Under the pieces are notes generated by a model, which ran no database searches, had not been told where the DNA came from, and was given only the letters and a program-made list of their open reading frames with translations. The position numbers were made by a program, and so were the translations under genes. Positions 51,955-61,976 of a stretch of DNA of 64,000 bases are shown piece by piece; within the stretch, counting starts at the first letter, position 1; every line of letters starts with the position of its first letter. Source of the DNA: Chelativorans sp. Marseille-P2723 (GTDB lineage Bacteria > Pseudomonadota > Alphaproteobacteria > Rhizobiales > Rhizobiaceae); contig NZ_CADDWI010000008.1 in NCBI RefSeq assembly GCF_902809845.1, positions 930,001-994,000 of the forward strand. The letters run 5' to 3'.

Positions 51955-54900
51955 CTACCAGAGGATGCGCAAGCCGACCATTCCGCCGAGAGTGTAGCTC
52001 GCGCTGAAATTGTTCAGGCTGCTCTTCGTTTCGAACTCACCGTAAAGAGTATAGCGGCCGTCTGCCCAATTGTAAGCACCACCGAACCCCAGCCCACCCC
52101 AAAAGGAATCGTTGTCGCTGACGAAATTGACTCCTGAGACATCGGTGCGCGTTCCGTCGCTGAAATCGTAATAGAGATTCGCGATTCCATAAAAATGCGA
52201 GCGGCTTATCCGGCCCGCGACATCCCGCCACTCATGCTGATGCTCTGCGCCAACTCCGAAGCGGCTTACAAGATTGCCGCGGCGCTCCAGGGACACGGCG
52301 GAGCCGAAAACGTCCTCAAAGTCCCTATAGTAGACTTCCGAGTAGGAGAGCTGCGCCTGCGGCGTAACGGACCAGCCGCCCTCACGTTGAAAGCGTTTTC
52401 CTGCCTCGATACCTAATGCGTAGCCGAAGCCCCTATTGTCGTCGACCAGTTGGCCGACATCCGCCCGCTTCGACCATAGGTCGCTTTCGTACCATGTGAG
52501 CTGGGTCTGTCCGTCTACATAAAGGCCGCTGTAATCATACCATGTGAGCGTTCCCCCGAGGCCGTATCCTACAGTTTCGATCGTCCCGCTGTCGCTGCCT
52601 GCGAGCACATCAGCGGCGATCGTTCCAATATGGGCGCCAAACCCGCCTATGAGGCTGCTGCCGGGCTCCTCACGCAGAGGCGCATCGGCACCGACCTGCA
52701 TCTTCCAGACCGATTCCTTGTAATGTGTGCCACTCGTGGTGCGGCTCGGCTTGAAGCCGCCACGGAAGCCTTCGATCCTCGACCAGAGGCCATATTCGTC
52801 GACGAGCATTTCTGCCGGAGGCTCCGCGGGCGGCCAGGTCTTGAGATCACGAATAACGGGAACGGGAGTGGAGATCCAGGTGCGGTTTCCTATGCGTTGC
52901 CGCAGCGAGCCCGGACTGTTCAAGCCTTGCAGGATATTCCCGTACGCCTCATAGGTTGGCACGCCCGGCTGGATGATCGGTTCTTTTTCTCCGTCCTCGT
53001 TACTGTCGATGAATTGGGAACGCAGATACCAGTCGCCATCCTCGGGAGTGCTGGTCCCGCCCTGATAGAGCATGTAGGCATAGGCGCCGGCGACGACAGC
53101 CTGCTCTCCCTCATGCACATAGTCACCGATCAGGGTGAAGGTGCCGTCGGAAGCTCCTTCCACGTCAATGAGCTTGATGCCTTCCACCGTCTGGGCTCCA
53201 GTGCCTCCCCTGTTCGATACCCTGACTGAAGTGGCTCCGGAAGTTGCGCCCTGCACGATCAGCATGTCTGTCGCCGAGCTATCGTCGCCCAGGACCGTGT
53301 TGAGGTTCAGTACGCCGTCCGCGCCGGCATAGTCGCCGGCAACGAGGAGCATGTTGCCAACGGTGGCGCCGCCAACGTTGAGCGTGCCGGAATTGGTGAG
53401 TGCGCCGTCTATCGTGAAAATGCCACCCGGTTCTCCGGCAAAACGCGCAAGCGCGTCCGCAACCGCGACCGTGCCCCGGTTGTCGACATTCCCTTCGACT
53501 GTGCCATAGCCACCAAGAAAGCCGCCTTCATCAATCTGGACCGTACCGCCGCTGACAAGCTTTGCTGCGGGGGTTGTACTGTCTCCCACTACAAGCGTTC
53601 CATCCGAGAAGATCGTCGATTCGGCCGAGGTGGAAGCAAGGTTGTCTATGACGAGCGTACCGCCATGAACGCTGATGGTCTTTGAATCGGAGGTGCCCTG
53701 AAGTTCAACGGTTCCGGAAGTTACGCCTAGGTCGCCGATGCCGGTAATGACGTAGTCGGATGCATAGCTGAAAGTGCCGGAACCAAGATCGAAGGAGATG
53801 TCGACCGTATCGATCTGGCCGGTAATGTTCCCCTCGATGACCCCGCCGGTGACGGCAAGCCCCGTGCCGCTGCCCGTCGATAGCAAGAGGTCGCCGGAAA
53901 GAAGACCGTCCTGCTGCTCGATGAGAACGAGATTGTTTGCGGCGGAAAGATCAATCGCAATGCCGCCGATGCTGGTGACAGAGCCGTTATTGGTAATGGC
54001 GCTCAGGGCTGAGTCCTCGACGACGATGCCTGCCACGTCGCCAATGATCATGCCGTTATTGGAGATGCCGTTGGCAATGGTCGAGCCGCCGCTGACATGA
54101 ATTCCCTCCTCAAAGGCAATCAACGTCCCGTCATTGACAATCGCGCCCGCCAGGTTGGAGCCATTGACGGAGATAGCTTGCATGGCATCGGTGATTGCAC
54201 CGTTATTGACGATGTCACCGGTGAAGGCGGCTACATTCTCGATGTGGACGGCATCGGGCCCGTCTGCGACGAAAATGGACGCTTCGTTGAGGATGCTGCC
54301 CTCGAACGTGTCGATGTTGCTGAGATAGATCGCCGTCTGGATGGCCGAGAGGGAATCTTGATTGATGATGCCACCTTCGAACCTCCCCACATCTAAGACG
54401 GTAATTCCATAATTTCCGGCAAGGCTACCCGTATTGCTGATGTCACCGGTAAAGGCGTCGGTTTGGCTGACCGAAATGCCCGTCTGCATGGCCGTGATGA
54501 CGCCATGATTTTCAATGCCGCCATCGAAGATCGGGATAGTGCCGGAAGTTGAAAGGACGCGGATGCCCCATCTGCTTTCCAGGACTCCGCCGGCGTCGTT
54601 CACGACGCCGCCCGTAACTTCGCTAGCGCCGTCGATTCGGATTGAATGCTCCTCGGCATTGATCTGGCCGGTATTGAGGATGCCGCCATGAATGATGGCG
54701 CCGCTCCCGACGAATATCCCGTCATCCAGCCCGCCGCCTTGCAGATTGCCGCTGTTGAGGATGCCGCCTTCGACGGTTCCCAATATCTCGATCGCGGCCT
54801 GGCTGGCCTCAATATCACCGCCATTGCTCACAGCACCCAGAACGGTGGAGGTTGCGTCCACCTGAATTCCGCGGGAGAGCGCGTTGATCGTGCCGGGGTT

Positions 54901-55221
54901 ATCCACTTTCCCGTCCACCTGAGAGCCGTTCCGGACCGAAACTCCTACTTCCAATCCGCTTGGGCCGCCCGGAGTATTGATGATACTAAAATTCACCACG
55001 TCGCCGCCGACAGTGGTGGAATCGATTTCAATGCAGTTGATAGGCGCGCCATTATTCACTGGTCCTGTTGTGGTGCCCGTGTGGCTGATGACGCATTGCG
55101 CCAAGGCGGGCGCTGTATCCATTACGCTGAGCAAGGTCCCGCCGACCAGCGATGTCGTCGCCAGGAAAAGACGGGTGCGCCAGCCTTGCACAACTGCAAT
55201 TCTGTTGCTGCTGAAATTCAT
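51955..55221 (-). CDS. Autotransporter with repeat passenger (second paralogue)
   Basis: About 1088 residues. Signal segment RLFLATTSLVGGTLLSVMDT then APALAQC. The passenger consists of some twenty beta-helix-type turns with the pattern GGI-N-G-I (for example GGILNSGNLQGGGLDDGIFV, GGVVNDAGGVLESRWGIRV). A linker follows with VLNLNTVLGDDSSATDMLIV, and the C-terminal barrel runs from LWSRIEGFRGGF to GGMVGLRILW. Both this and its neighbour end in Trp. Start is ATG 55221 (MNFSSNRIAV) or 55230. It is intact while its paralogue is broken. Divergent from the TPR-sulfotransferase gene. Confidence 0.85.
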   Translation of the reverse strand: MNFSSNRIAVVQGWRTRLFLATTSLVGGTLLSVMDTAPALAQCVISHTGTTTGPVNNGAPINCIEIDSTTVGGDVVNFSIINTPGGPSGLEVGVSVRNGSQVDGKVDNPGTINALSRGIQVDATSTVLGAVSNGGDIEASQAAIEILGTVEGGILNSGNLQGGGLDDGIFVGSGAIIHGGILNTGQINAEEHSIRIDGASEVTGGVVNDAGGVLESRWGIRVLSTSGTIPIFDGGIENHGVITAMQTGISVSQTDAFTGDISNTGSLAGNYGITVLDVGRFEGGIINQDSLSAIQTAIYLSNIDTFEGSILNEASIFVADGPDAVHIENVAAFTGDIVNNGAITDAMQAISVNGSNLAGAIVNDGTLIAFEEGIHVSGGSTIANGISNNGMIIGDVAGIVVEDSALSAITNNGSVTSIGGIAIDLSAANNLVLIEQQDGLLSGDLLLSTGSGTGLAVTGGVIEGNITGQIDTVDISFDLGSGTFSYASDYVITGIGDLGVTSGTVELQGTSDSKTISVHGGTLVIDNLASTSAESTIFSDGTLVVGDSTTPAAKLVSGGTVQIDEGGFLGGYGTVEGNVDNRGTVAVADALARFAGEPGGIFTIDGALTNSGTLNVGGATVGNMLLVAGDYAGADGVLNLNTVLGDDSSATDMLIVQGATSGATSVRVSNRGGTGAQTVEGIKLIDVEGASDGTFTLIGDYVHEGEQAVVAGAYAYMLYQGGTSTPEDGDWYLRSQFIDSNEDGEKEPIIQPGVPTYEAYGNILQGLNSPGSLRQRIGNRTWISTPVPVIRDLKTWPPAEPPAEMLVDEYGLWSRIEGFRGGFKPSRTTSGTHYKESVWKMQVGADAPLREEPGSSLIGGFGAHIGTIAADVLAGSDSGTIETVGYGLGGTLTWYDYSGLYVDGQTQLTWYESDLWSKRADVGQLVDDNRGFGYALGIEAGKRFQREGGWSVTPQAQLSYSEVYYRDFEDVFGSAVSLERRGNLVSRFGVGAEHQHEWRDVAGRISRSHFYGIANLYYDFSDGTRTDVSGVNFVSDNDSFWGGLGFGGAYNWADGRYTLYGEFETKSSLNNFSASYTLGGMVGLRILW

Positions 55222-55527
55222 TTCCGCCATCCGAAAAGTGTTTATGGAAATAATTGGCTTTCCTTGCGGGCAGCTATCGCACCCGCAATCCCGAAACGAG
55301 ATCCCGCGGACGCTGCTGCGCGACGCGAGATAATCAGAGCCTGAAATATGGCTCAATAAACAAGAAAACTGCGAGATATATGTGCCGGCAACACCGTGAT
55401 GTTTAGCCGTATTCGTTAAGATTTCGTTTACGTTTACCATAGACGGTTGGAGTTGGTTAAGTTTTAGAGGGATAGATTCTCTGGTTCACGCGTCCCAAAA
55501 AATCACACAACAGGATTGGAGAGGGCC
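55222..55527. other. Divergent promoter region of autotransporter 2 and the TPR-sulfotransferase
   Basis: About 306 bases with an AT-rich core around 55400-55500, holding promoters for both directions. The autotransporter frame is open back to 55440 but lacks signal-peptide character there. GGAGAGG at 55518-55524 serves the GTG start at 55528. Confidence 0.5.
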
Positions 55528-58200
55528 GTGGGACGTTGGGCGAATATCACCATCGCCGGACCATCAGGGGCGCGCTCTTTGCGCGAGGCGCTCGTACTTG
55601 CCGAGCAGCATCGGCTATCCGGACGGCTAATGCAGGCAGAGGCTCAGTGCCGCGAGATTCTTGCAATGCGGCCAAACGAGCCGGAGGCGCTTCACCTGCT
55701 TGCTCTGGTGGAATATCAGTCCGGCAGGTTCGCCGAGGCAATCGGGCATATGAAGCGGGCCGCCACGCTTGCTCCTGAGAAAGCGCTCTACCACGCGCAT
55801 CTTGCTGAAATATGCCGGCGCGCCGGGCGTCTACGGGAAGCGGTCACCGCGGGCCGTCGCGCGGTCAAGCTAAGGCCGAACGATGCCGAGACTCTTGCCA
55901 GTTTGGGCGATACGTTGTTCCGGTCGAAGAATTACGAGGAGGCTAAGGTCTGCCATAGCCGCGTTGTCGCTCTCAAGCCGGATTGGGCAGCAGCATGGCA
56001 CAAGCTTGCTGAGGTGCTTGACGCATTGGGGGAGGATGAGGAAGCCGCGAAGAGCCGGGAACGCGCCGGAGCACTTGCAGTGGCCAGCGGTGAAGGTCCC
56101 CCACAATCAAGACCGGCGTCCCTCAAACTCACGCCTGAAGGAGCACTCTTGCTTGCGAGGCAGCATTGCCGGGCCGGAAGGCTTCGCGCCGCGGAAGCCT
56201 TGTGCAGGCGCGTGCTGGAAATGGTGCCAAATTTCGCCGATGCAGAGCATATGCTAGGCATCGTGGCTTTCCAGGAAGGCAGGTTCCCGGCAGCTATTTC
56301 CCATCTGAAGCGGGCGACAGAACTCGATAGCGCCGTCGCGCGCTATCATTGCGACCTTGCCGAAGCCTATCGTCGCAGCGGGCGCGCGGATCTTGCAGAA
56401 GCTTCCGCGTGCCGCGCCCTTTCACTGGAGCCGGAAAACGCGGCCGCTCTCAATAATCTGGGGGTTGCGCTCTACGAGCTTGAACGTTTCGAGGAGGCGC
56501 TCGGATGCTACGCCCAGGCAATTGCCATAAACGACGCTTTTGCAGAGGCTTACAACAACCGCGGCAATGTGCTGAGAATGCTGAAGCGGCGCGAGGAGGC
56601 GGAGGAGAGCTATCGCCGTGCGCTGGCGGTTAACCCGCATTTCCGCGAGGCCAAGAACAATCTTTGTACGACGCTTTGTGAGCTGGGCAAGCTGGAGGAG
56701 GCTGAAAGCGTTTGCCGGCAAGCGCTTATCGAAGATCGCCGTGATCCTACGAGCCTTGGCAATCTTGCGCTGGTTCTACGGGATCTGGGTCGGCTCGACG
56801 AGGCGGCCAACCTGTTGGAGCGAGCACTTTCAATAGCACCCGGCACCGCCCGCCTTAATGTTCAGCAGGGCAGCCTGTTCCTTGAACGTGGACAGGTCGG
56901 GCAAGCCGCCGAAGCGGCTGAGCGGGCGCTGGCTCTAGCGCCGGAAAGCCATGAGGCGCTGAACCTCATGGGAAGGGTTGCCATGGAGCGCGGCCGTCCG
57001 CAAAGCGCGCTTGCGTGTTTCCGGCGCGCGATTGAGTTTAAACCGGATGCGGCTGAGAGCTGGAACAATGCCGGCAATGCGCTAAGGGTGCTCGGCAGGA
57101 TCGAGGAGGCGCGCGATGCCTTTAACAAAGCTGTGGAATTCGAGCCGCTACATGCGGGCACCTATGTGAATCTGGCTGATTGCATGACGTTTGCACCGGA
57201 CGATCCATTGATCGAGGTAATGGAAACTCTGTCTGCCGACGATAAACGTTCTCCGGACGATCGAATTTACCTCAACTTTGCACTCGCCAAGGCACTTCGT
57301 GACACCGGCGATCATCGCCGCGCTTTTGACCGCGTGCTCGCAGGCAATCGGGCAAAGCGGGCACTGGTCAGCTACGACGAAGAGGCGACGCTTGGCCTTT
57401 TCGACCGGATCGAGAAGGTATTCACGACGAAGCGCATCGCTTCCCTTGGCAGCGCAGGAAACCCATCGAAATTGCCGATCTTCATCTTCGGAATGCCACG
57501 CTCCGGCACAACGCTTGTTGAGCAGATCCTGGCAAGCCACAAAGATGTGACGGGTGCCGGCGAACTCGACATCCTTCCGACCTTGGCTCGGGCGGTATGC
57601 GGAAGTGATGGAAAGGCGCTGGCCTATCCGGAATTTGTCCCCCTGCTTTCCGGCGACGGGCTGCAAGAGCTGGGCACGCGTTATCTGGCAAGCCTTGGCA
57701 CGCACGCTGGCGGTGCGGCGCGGGTGACGGACAAGATGCCGGCGAATTTTCTATTTGCCGGGCTTATCCATCTGATGCTGCCCGAGGCAGTGATGATCCA
57801 CGTTGTGCGCGATCCGGTGGACACGTGCCTTTCCTGCTTCTTCAAGCTGTTTTCCGGCTCGCTCAACTACACCTACGACCTCGGTGAACTCGGCCGTTAT
57901 TATCGGCGCTACGAGAAGCTGATGGCTCATTGGGAAAAGGTTCTGCCTCCTAGCCGTATCGTCGAGGTGCGTTATGAAAAACTGGTGGCGGACCTGGAAG
58001 GTGAGGCGCGACGAATCCTTGAAGCCTGCGAGCTTGAATGGGACCCGCGCTGCCTCACTTTCCATGAGACCATGCGTCCAGTCTACACCGCCAGCGCTAC
58101 ACAGGTGCGCGAACCTCTTTTCAAGAGTTCCGTCGGCCGGGCGCGCGGCTATCGCAGCCGCATAAGGCCCCTCCTGAAGGCCCTTGGAGAAGGACGCTGA
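55528..58200 (+). CDS. TPR-repeat sulfotransferase
   Basis: About 890 residues in two parts. Residues 1-620 are tandem TPR repeats (such as AEAQCREILAMRPNEPEALH and NLLERALSIAPGTARLNVQQ), with a break near residues 190-210 separating two blocks. The C-terminal 270 residues are a PAPS-type sulfotransferase: 5'-phosphate loop LPIFIFGMPRSGTTLVEQIL (about 653), VTDKMPANFLFAGLIH, and the 3'-phosphate site IHVVRDPVDTCLSCFFKLF (about 757). It probably sulfates a glycan or protein; similar genes are common in Rhizobiales. GTG 55528 was chosen for its GGAGAGG site; TTG 55516 is possible. Confidence 0.85.
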   Translation: MGRWANITIAGPSGARSLREALVLAEQHRLSGRLMQAEAQCREILAMRPNEPEALHLLALVEYQSGRFAEAIGHMKRAATLAPEKALYHAHLAEICRRAGRLREAVTAGRRAVKLRPNDAETLASLGDTLFRSKNYEEAKVCHSRVVALKPDWAAAWHKLAEVLDALGEDEEAAKSRERAGALAVASGEGPPQSRPASLKLTPEGALLLARQHCRAGRLRAAEALCRRVLEMVPNFADAEHMLGIVAFQEGRFPAAISHLKRATELDSAVARYHCDLAEAYRRSGRADLAEASACRALSLEPENAAALNNLGVALYELERFEEALGCYAQAIAINDAFAEAYNNRGNVLRMLKRREEAEESYRRALAVNPHFREAKNNLCTTLCELGKLEEAESVCRQALIEDRRDPTSLGNLALVLRDLGRLDEAANLLERALSIAPGTARLNVQQGSLFLERGQVGQAAEAAERALALAPESHEALNLMGRVAMERGRPQSALACFRRAIEFKPDAAESWNNAGNALRVLGRIEEARDAFNKAVEFEPLHAGTYVNLADCMTFAPDDPLIEVMETLSADDKRSPDDRIYLNFALAKALRDTGDHRRAFDRVLAGNRAKRALVSYDEEATLGLFDRIEKVFTTKRIASLGSAGNPSKLPIFIFGMPRSGTTLVEQILASHKDVTGAGELDILPTLARAVCGSDGKALAYPEFVPLLSGDGLQELGTRYLASLGTHAGGAARVTDKMPANFLFAGLIHLMLPEAVMIHVVRDPVDTCLSCFFKLFSGSLNYTYDLGELGRYYRRYEKLMAHWEKVLPPSRIVEVRYEKLVADLEGEARRILEACELEWDPRCLTFHETMRPVYTASATQVREPLFKSSVGRARGYRSRIRPLLKALGEGR

Positions 58201-58241
58201 GGAAGCTGGCCGGTCCTGCGAAGCATTGGTTGCGAGATCGC

Positions 58242-59214
58242 TCAGTAGATGGCGACCACCGGGTCCTGCCCGTGTATCACAAAGCCACGATACATGCCTT
58301 CGCAGTTGAAGGGCAGGGCAATGTTCCCTTGCCGGTCGACTGCGATGAGGCCGCCCGACCCGTCGTTGGATGCAAGATCGTTCATCACTAGATGCCGTGC
58401 GGCCTGTTCGAGACTCTCACCGGAATAGAGCATCCGCGCTGGGATCTCATGCCCAGCGGAGAAACGGATAAAGACCTCGCCATGCCCGGTGCAGGAGACG
58501 GCACAAGTGGCATTATCGGCGAAGGTGCCTGCGCCGATGACCGGGGTGTCGCCGATCCGCCCAGGGGCCTTGGCTGTCATCCCGCCGGTGGAGGTGGCGG
58601 CGGCCAGGTTCCCGTGCTGGTCGAGCGCCACCGCGCCCACTGTCCCGTGGCGGCGTCCCGTGCTGGTCGAGCGCCACCGCGCCCACTGTCCCGTGGCGGC
58701 GCGCCGGATCGTCATCGCTTTCGCCCCGAGCGCGCATTGCAAGCGTTTGCTGAAGCGACTGCCAACGGGATTCGGTGTAGAAGTAATCGGGGTCCGCGAA
58801 CTCTACGCCCGCCTCCCGCGCAACCGCAACCGCCCCTTCGCCAATCATGAAGACATGGTCCGTACGCTCCATCACCGCGCGTGCAGCGCGAATGGGGTTG
58901 CGTGGGCCGAATATGCCGCCTACCGCCCCAGCGCGACGCGTTGCCCCGTCCATGATGGCAGCGTCCATTTCCTGCTTGCCGGCGCTCGTGAAGACCGATC
59001 CGCGACCGGCGTTGAAGAGGGGGTCGTCCTCCAGAGCGCAAACCGCCACGGTAACTGCATCGAGCGCGGTGCCACCATTGGCAAGCACCGTATGGCCGGC
59101 TTCCAGTGCTGCCGCGAGGCCGCGTTCATACTGCGCCTGAAGATCAGGTGTCATCCGTGATTTCAGGACCGTGCCGGCACCTCCGTGGATGCCAAGGGCA
59201 AACTTCTGCTTCAT
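58242..59214 (-). pseudogene. Isoaspartyl peptidase / L-asparaginase (Ntn hydrolase), disrupted by a 46-bp tandem duplication
   Basis: The 5' frame (ATG 59214) reads KFALGIHGGAGTV, EAGHTVLANGGTALDAVTVA, NAGRGSVFTSAGKQEMDAAI and reaches the autocleavage site RRHGTVGAVALDQHG. It then meets a second copy of the same DNA in a shifted frame. The other frame (to 58242) carries GTVGAVALDQHG again and continues NLAAATSTGGMTAKAPGRIG and the rest of the beta subunit. Removing one 46-bp unit gives 308 residues, the normal IaaA-type length. The Thr of GTVG is the nucleophile freed by self-cleavage. As sequenced, no complete enzyme can be made. Confidence 0.85.
58611..58702. repeat. 46-bp tandem duplication inside the asparaginase gene
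   Basis: Copies at 58611-58656 and 58657-58702 differ only in the last base (T versus C). The unit length is not a multiple of three, so it shifts the frame. It encodes the catalytic GTVG region. Confidence 0.95.
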
Positions 59215-59487
59215 GCCGCTATCTCTTTCAAATGCTTCTTATCGATAATGTGCCAGGCTGGAGTCCGCAAAAGCCAGGCTTGTTACGTTATCGGCAAATA
59301 GATTTCTCGAATGAGATTGGCAGGCACTTCATGGATGCAATCCCGGAAAGAGCGCTTTCCGGGATAGTTGGGCACGGCTCATTCCATCGCACGGGCGCGG
59401 CCTGGAGAATCAGGCGGCTCCAAGGAGGAATTGCGGCTGGCTGAGCGTTTCCCCCCTGCACAGCCTCACCATCGCATCGTGAATGCG

Positions 59488-61095
59488 CTATGCCCTTTGG
59501 GCGATGAAATTGTCGTAATCGCCTTCTATCAGCGCATCATAGGGAACCATGTGGCTTTCCATCCGGCTCCTGATCTCTGACTCGCCCAAAGGTGCTCCGG
59601 CGGCCCTGGCAAGCAGATACTCTCTTGGCGTTTTCGCCGCGATCTTGCGGTTCGTGCGCCAGGTGATCAGCGCGCAGTTGAGGGCGCGGCTGGCATAGGG
59701 GCTGTCCCGCTCGACGCCAAGCACGCTTACCGGAAATAGATGGTGGTATTCGCGGCGGGCAATGTTATCCGCATTCGCTTTTGCTCCATCCGCGAAATCA
59801 TATCCGCCTCCATGGAGAGAAACTGCCAGGATGGCACGTGACAAGCGATCCCGTCGCCCTGGCCAGCAAGCGCGCGCAAGCTCCTCAGGGGAGGGTAGCG
59901 GGTTTGCCGTCTCGTCAAAGAGCTCCGGCATCTCAGTCGCTTCCGGATTGGCGATCATCGCAGATAGCTTCATGTAATCGGCATAGGCTCGCGTCGCAGC
60001 CGTCTTGGCATAGCGTTCAGTGAAACTGGCGCGCCAGAGGGTCTTGCGGATCAATGTGCGCGCTCGACCTTCGACATCGTGCCCGTCCTCCGGCACACGC
60101 GCCCATAGCGCAGAGACGAGATAGAACGCCACCTCGGTCGGCAGCAACTTTTCGGAGAAAATCGCCTCGTCCCGAAGAAAGCCTATGCCGCGCTCGATCC
60201 CCGAACGTACGGAGGGCCAGACACGGGCCAGTTCCCTGCCGAAGTCCTTGTCGAGATACGTTCTCTTCAGCGGCGGTTTTCCCAGAAGCAGGGCTGCGAC
60301 GGTAAGCGCCAGATCTTCCATATTGCCAAATTCGCGCGCAGCCGGCACATCGTGGCGAAGATCCTCGATCATGCTATGCAGGGAGTTCCCAACCGCTCCT
60401 TCCAGTTGCGCCACGACGATGTCGAAGTCCTTGAGCGGAGAGGCGGATGTGTTCATCCGTATGAACACGTCGAGCGCTGTCTCCGGAGAGGTTTCTACTG
60501 GCAGCGACAGAAACGGAATGGGATAGGAGGCCACCCTTGCGCGCAGCTTCGTCAGGCGCATCATGATTCGGTGGTCGACCCCTGCTTGCGCGCACCATTC
60601 ATTCATGCGCTGCTCGCCGCTAGAACCGGGGCAGAGAACGTGGACGGGAATCAGACCGGCGGCAAGTCCCTGGGCAGGGTCGTTTAGCCAGACCGGATAA
60701 CGGACGCCTTTTCGATACCACCGCTTCTTGGTCCGGATTTGGGGTTCGTCGTCATTATCATCATTTACCAGATAGACGGATAAATCGTCATAGTTGTCGT
60801 TCAGGGAGCGCCAGATCGCCGTCATGCGCTGCTGGCCGTCCAGCAGATGCATCTGCGGCCGGCCGTTGAGGGGTGGCGCCCCGGCAATGGGGCGCGAATG
60901 GAACAGTTCCTCGTTCCCGACTTCCAGTGTCAGAAGTGCCCCGATGGGCAAGGAGGGCAGGCGCAGGATATTTTCCAGCACACCCTCGATCTGGTCGGCT
61001 TTCCAGGCTTCGTGCCGTTGAAATCGAGGCAAGGCGAGCTGCCCCTGATTGATCATTGACAGCCAACCTTCGATAGTTTTTGTGCGTGCTTCCAC
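59488..61095 (-). CDS. Standalone DUF262 protein with HNH-like C-terminus
   Basis: About 535 residues. The N-terminal DUF262 (ParB/GmrS-like) domain has TIEGWLSMINQGQLALPRFQ, DQIEGVLENILRLPSLPIG and the DGQQR motif in MHLLDGQQRMTAIWRSLND (about residue 85). TALDVFIRMNTSASPLKDFD is another family hallmark. The C-terminus REYHHLFPVSVLGVERDSPY...NCALITWRTNRKIAAK resembles the HNH/DUF1524 nuclease part of GmrD. GmrSD-type proteins restrict modified phage DNA, so defence is plausible. The start is probably GTG 61095 after GGGGG. It sits alone near a tRNA and AT-rich DNA. Confidence 0.75.
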   Translation of the reverse strand: MEARTKTIEGWLSMINQGQLALPRFQRHEAWKADQIEGVLENILRLPSLPIGALLTLEVGNEELFHSRPIAGAPPLNGRPQMHLLDGQQRMTAIWRSLNDNYDDLSVYLVNDDNDDEPQIRTKKRWYRKGVRYPVWLNDPAQGLAAGLIPVHVLCPGSSGEQRMNEWCAQAGVDHRIMMRLTKLRARVASYPIPFLSLPVETSPETALDVFIRMNTSASPLKDFDIVVAQLEGAVGNSLHSMIEDLRHDVPAAREFGNMEDLALTVAALLLGKPPLKRTYLDKDFGRELARVWPSVRSGIERGIGFLRDEAIFSEKLLPTEVAFYLVSALWARVPEDGHDVEGRARTLIRKTLWRASFTERYAKTAATRAYADYMKLSAMIANPEATEMPELFDETANPLPSPEELARACWPGRRDRLSRAILAVSLHGGGYDFADGAKANADNIARREYHHLFPVSVLGVERDSPYASRALNCALITWRTNRKIAAKTPREYLLARAAGAPLGESEIRSRMESHMVPYDALIEGDYDNFIAQRA

Positions 61096-61464
61096 CGGTA
61101 ACCCCCATATTAAAAACCCCCGGCACAGATCTTCGATACGGCACGAAACTACCAATAGGGTTAACAACCGCCGTTTTTATAGCCGGCTCATGAACAAGCG
61201 CATTGGTTGAAGGGGATTCGGGCATTTGGAAGCGCAGACGCCGTTACAAAGTGGCTAGTACCTTTCGAAAAGATTGATCGCCTGCTCGCACTCCGATAGA
61301 AGATGGCAGGCCTGTCATTCCTGCTTTTCTCAGGCCCACTTCTTGCGGGAATTGGTACCGGACGGGACATGGCAATGGCTGGGTTGGTCAGCGGAACGCC
61401 TCTGGCGGCAGTTTTGCTCATCGCGCCGCATCGAATGGCGAATGTGTAATACGCGCCAGGGAAT
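61096..61464. other. Intergenic region upstream of the DUF262 gene
   Basis: Holds the DUF262 promoter. Minus-strand short frames lack recognisable motifs. Nothing else seen. Confidence 0.35.
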
Positions 61465-61617
61465 TTATTGGTCAGCTACTCGTTCTGCGGCAAGTCTCAA
61501 TGCACGAAGTCGCGCAGTTTTCTTTTCACGCGCTCGGCGTTCCTCAGCAATGATCTGGGTTGCAACTCTATGAGCACGCTCGTCTTTGGATTCTCGTCTT
61601 CTTGGCTCCTCTGTCAT
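61465..61617 (-). CDS. Small charged protein, 50 residues
   Basis: ATG 61617 to TAA 61465-61467 gives a 50-residue highly charged, helical peptide: MTEEPRRRESKDERAHRVAT, then QIIAEERRAREKKTARLRAL, then RLAAERVADQ. GGAG lies about eight bases upstream. The heptad-like Arg/Glu/Ala/Leu pattern and a TARLRALRLA segment recall small proteins widespread in Rhizobiales (recall only). Codon third positions are less GC-biased than in core genes. Function unknown. Confidence 0.5.
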   Translation of the reverse strand: MTEEPRRRESKDERAHRVATQIIAEERRAREKKTARLRALRLAAERVADQ

Positions 61618-61976
61618 TGGGCATCTCCATTGTTGTTTCTTTATATATATGTAGTAAAATTATTATTCTTTTCAAGAATTGCAGTAAATCTAAAGTATAA
61701 TAATAGACAAGAATAGATGCATAGAGAGGAGCCGCCGACGAGGCCCATCATGATTTTGTCCTTTGAATGCGCTATTGCTGAGAAGGGACGACGAGGACAA
61801 ACTGCAAACCCGATGATCGGCGGAAAATTAACGGTCTGGATCGATCAAGGTCACGCAATCCCTCCGGTACCGGTGCCTGCGCACGAGTTCAGGTGCGGAT
61901 GATTCGAGGCGGAGAGGTATCGTCTGGCAAACCGGTGTGGCGAACCACCATGTAACGCAATGAACTTATTGCATTC
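61618..61976. other. AT-rich spacer next to the tRNA
   Basis: About 360 bases; 61631-61710 is strikingly AT-rich (promoter-like for the small ORF, or foreign DNA). A short open frame at 61717-61902 has no recognisable motif. No integrase or repeated tRNA end was found. Confidence 0.4.

Noticed and set aside
61717-61902. 61-codon open frame near the tRNA as an integrase remnant
   Set aside because: No integrase motif (R-H-R-Y) and no repeat of the tRNA 3' end nearby.
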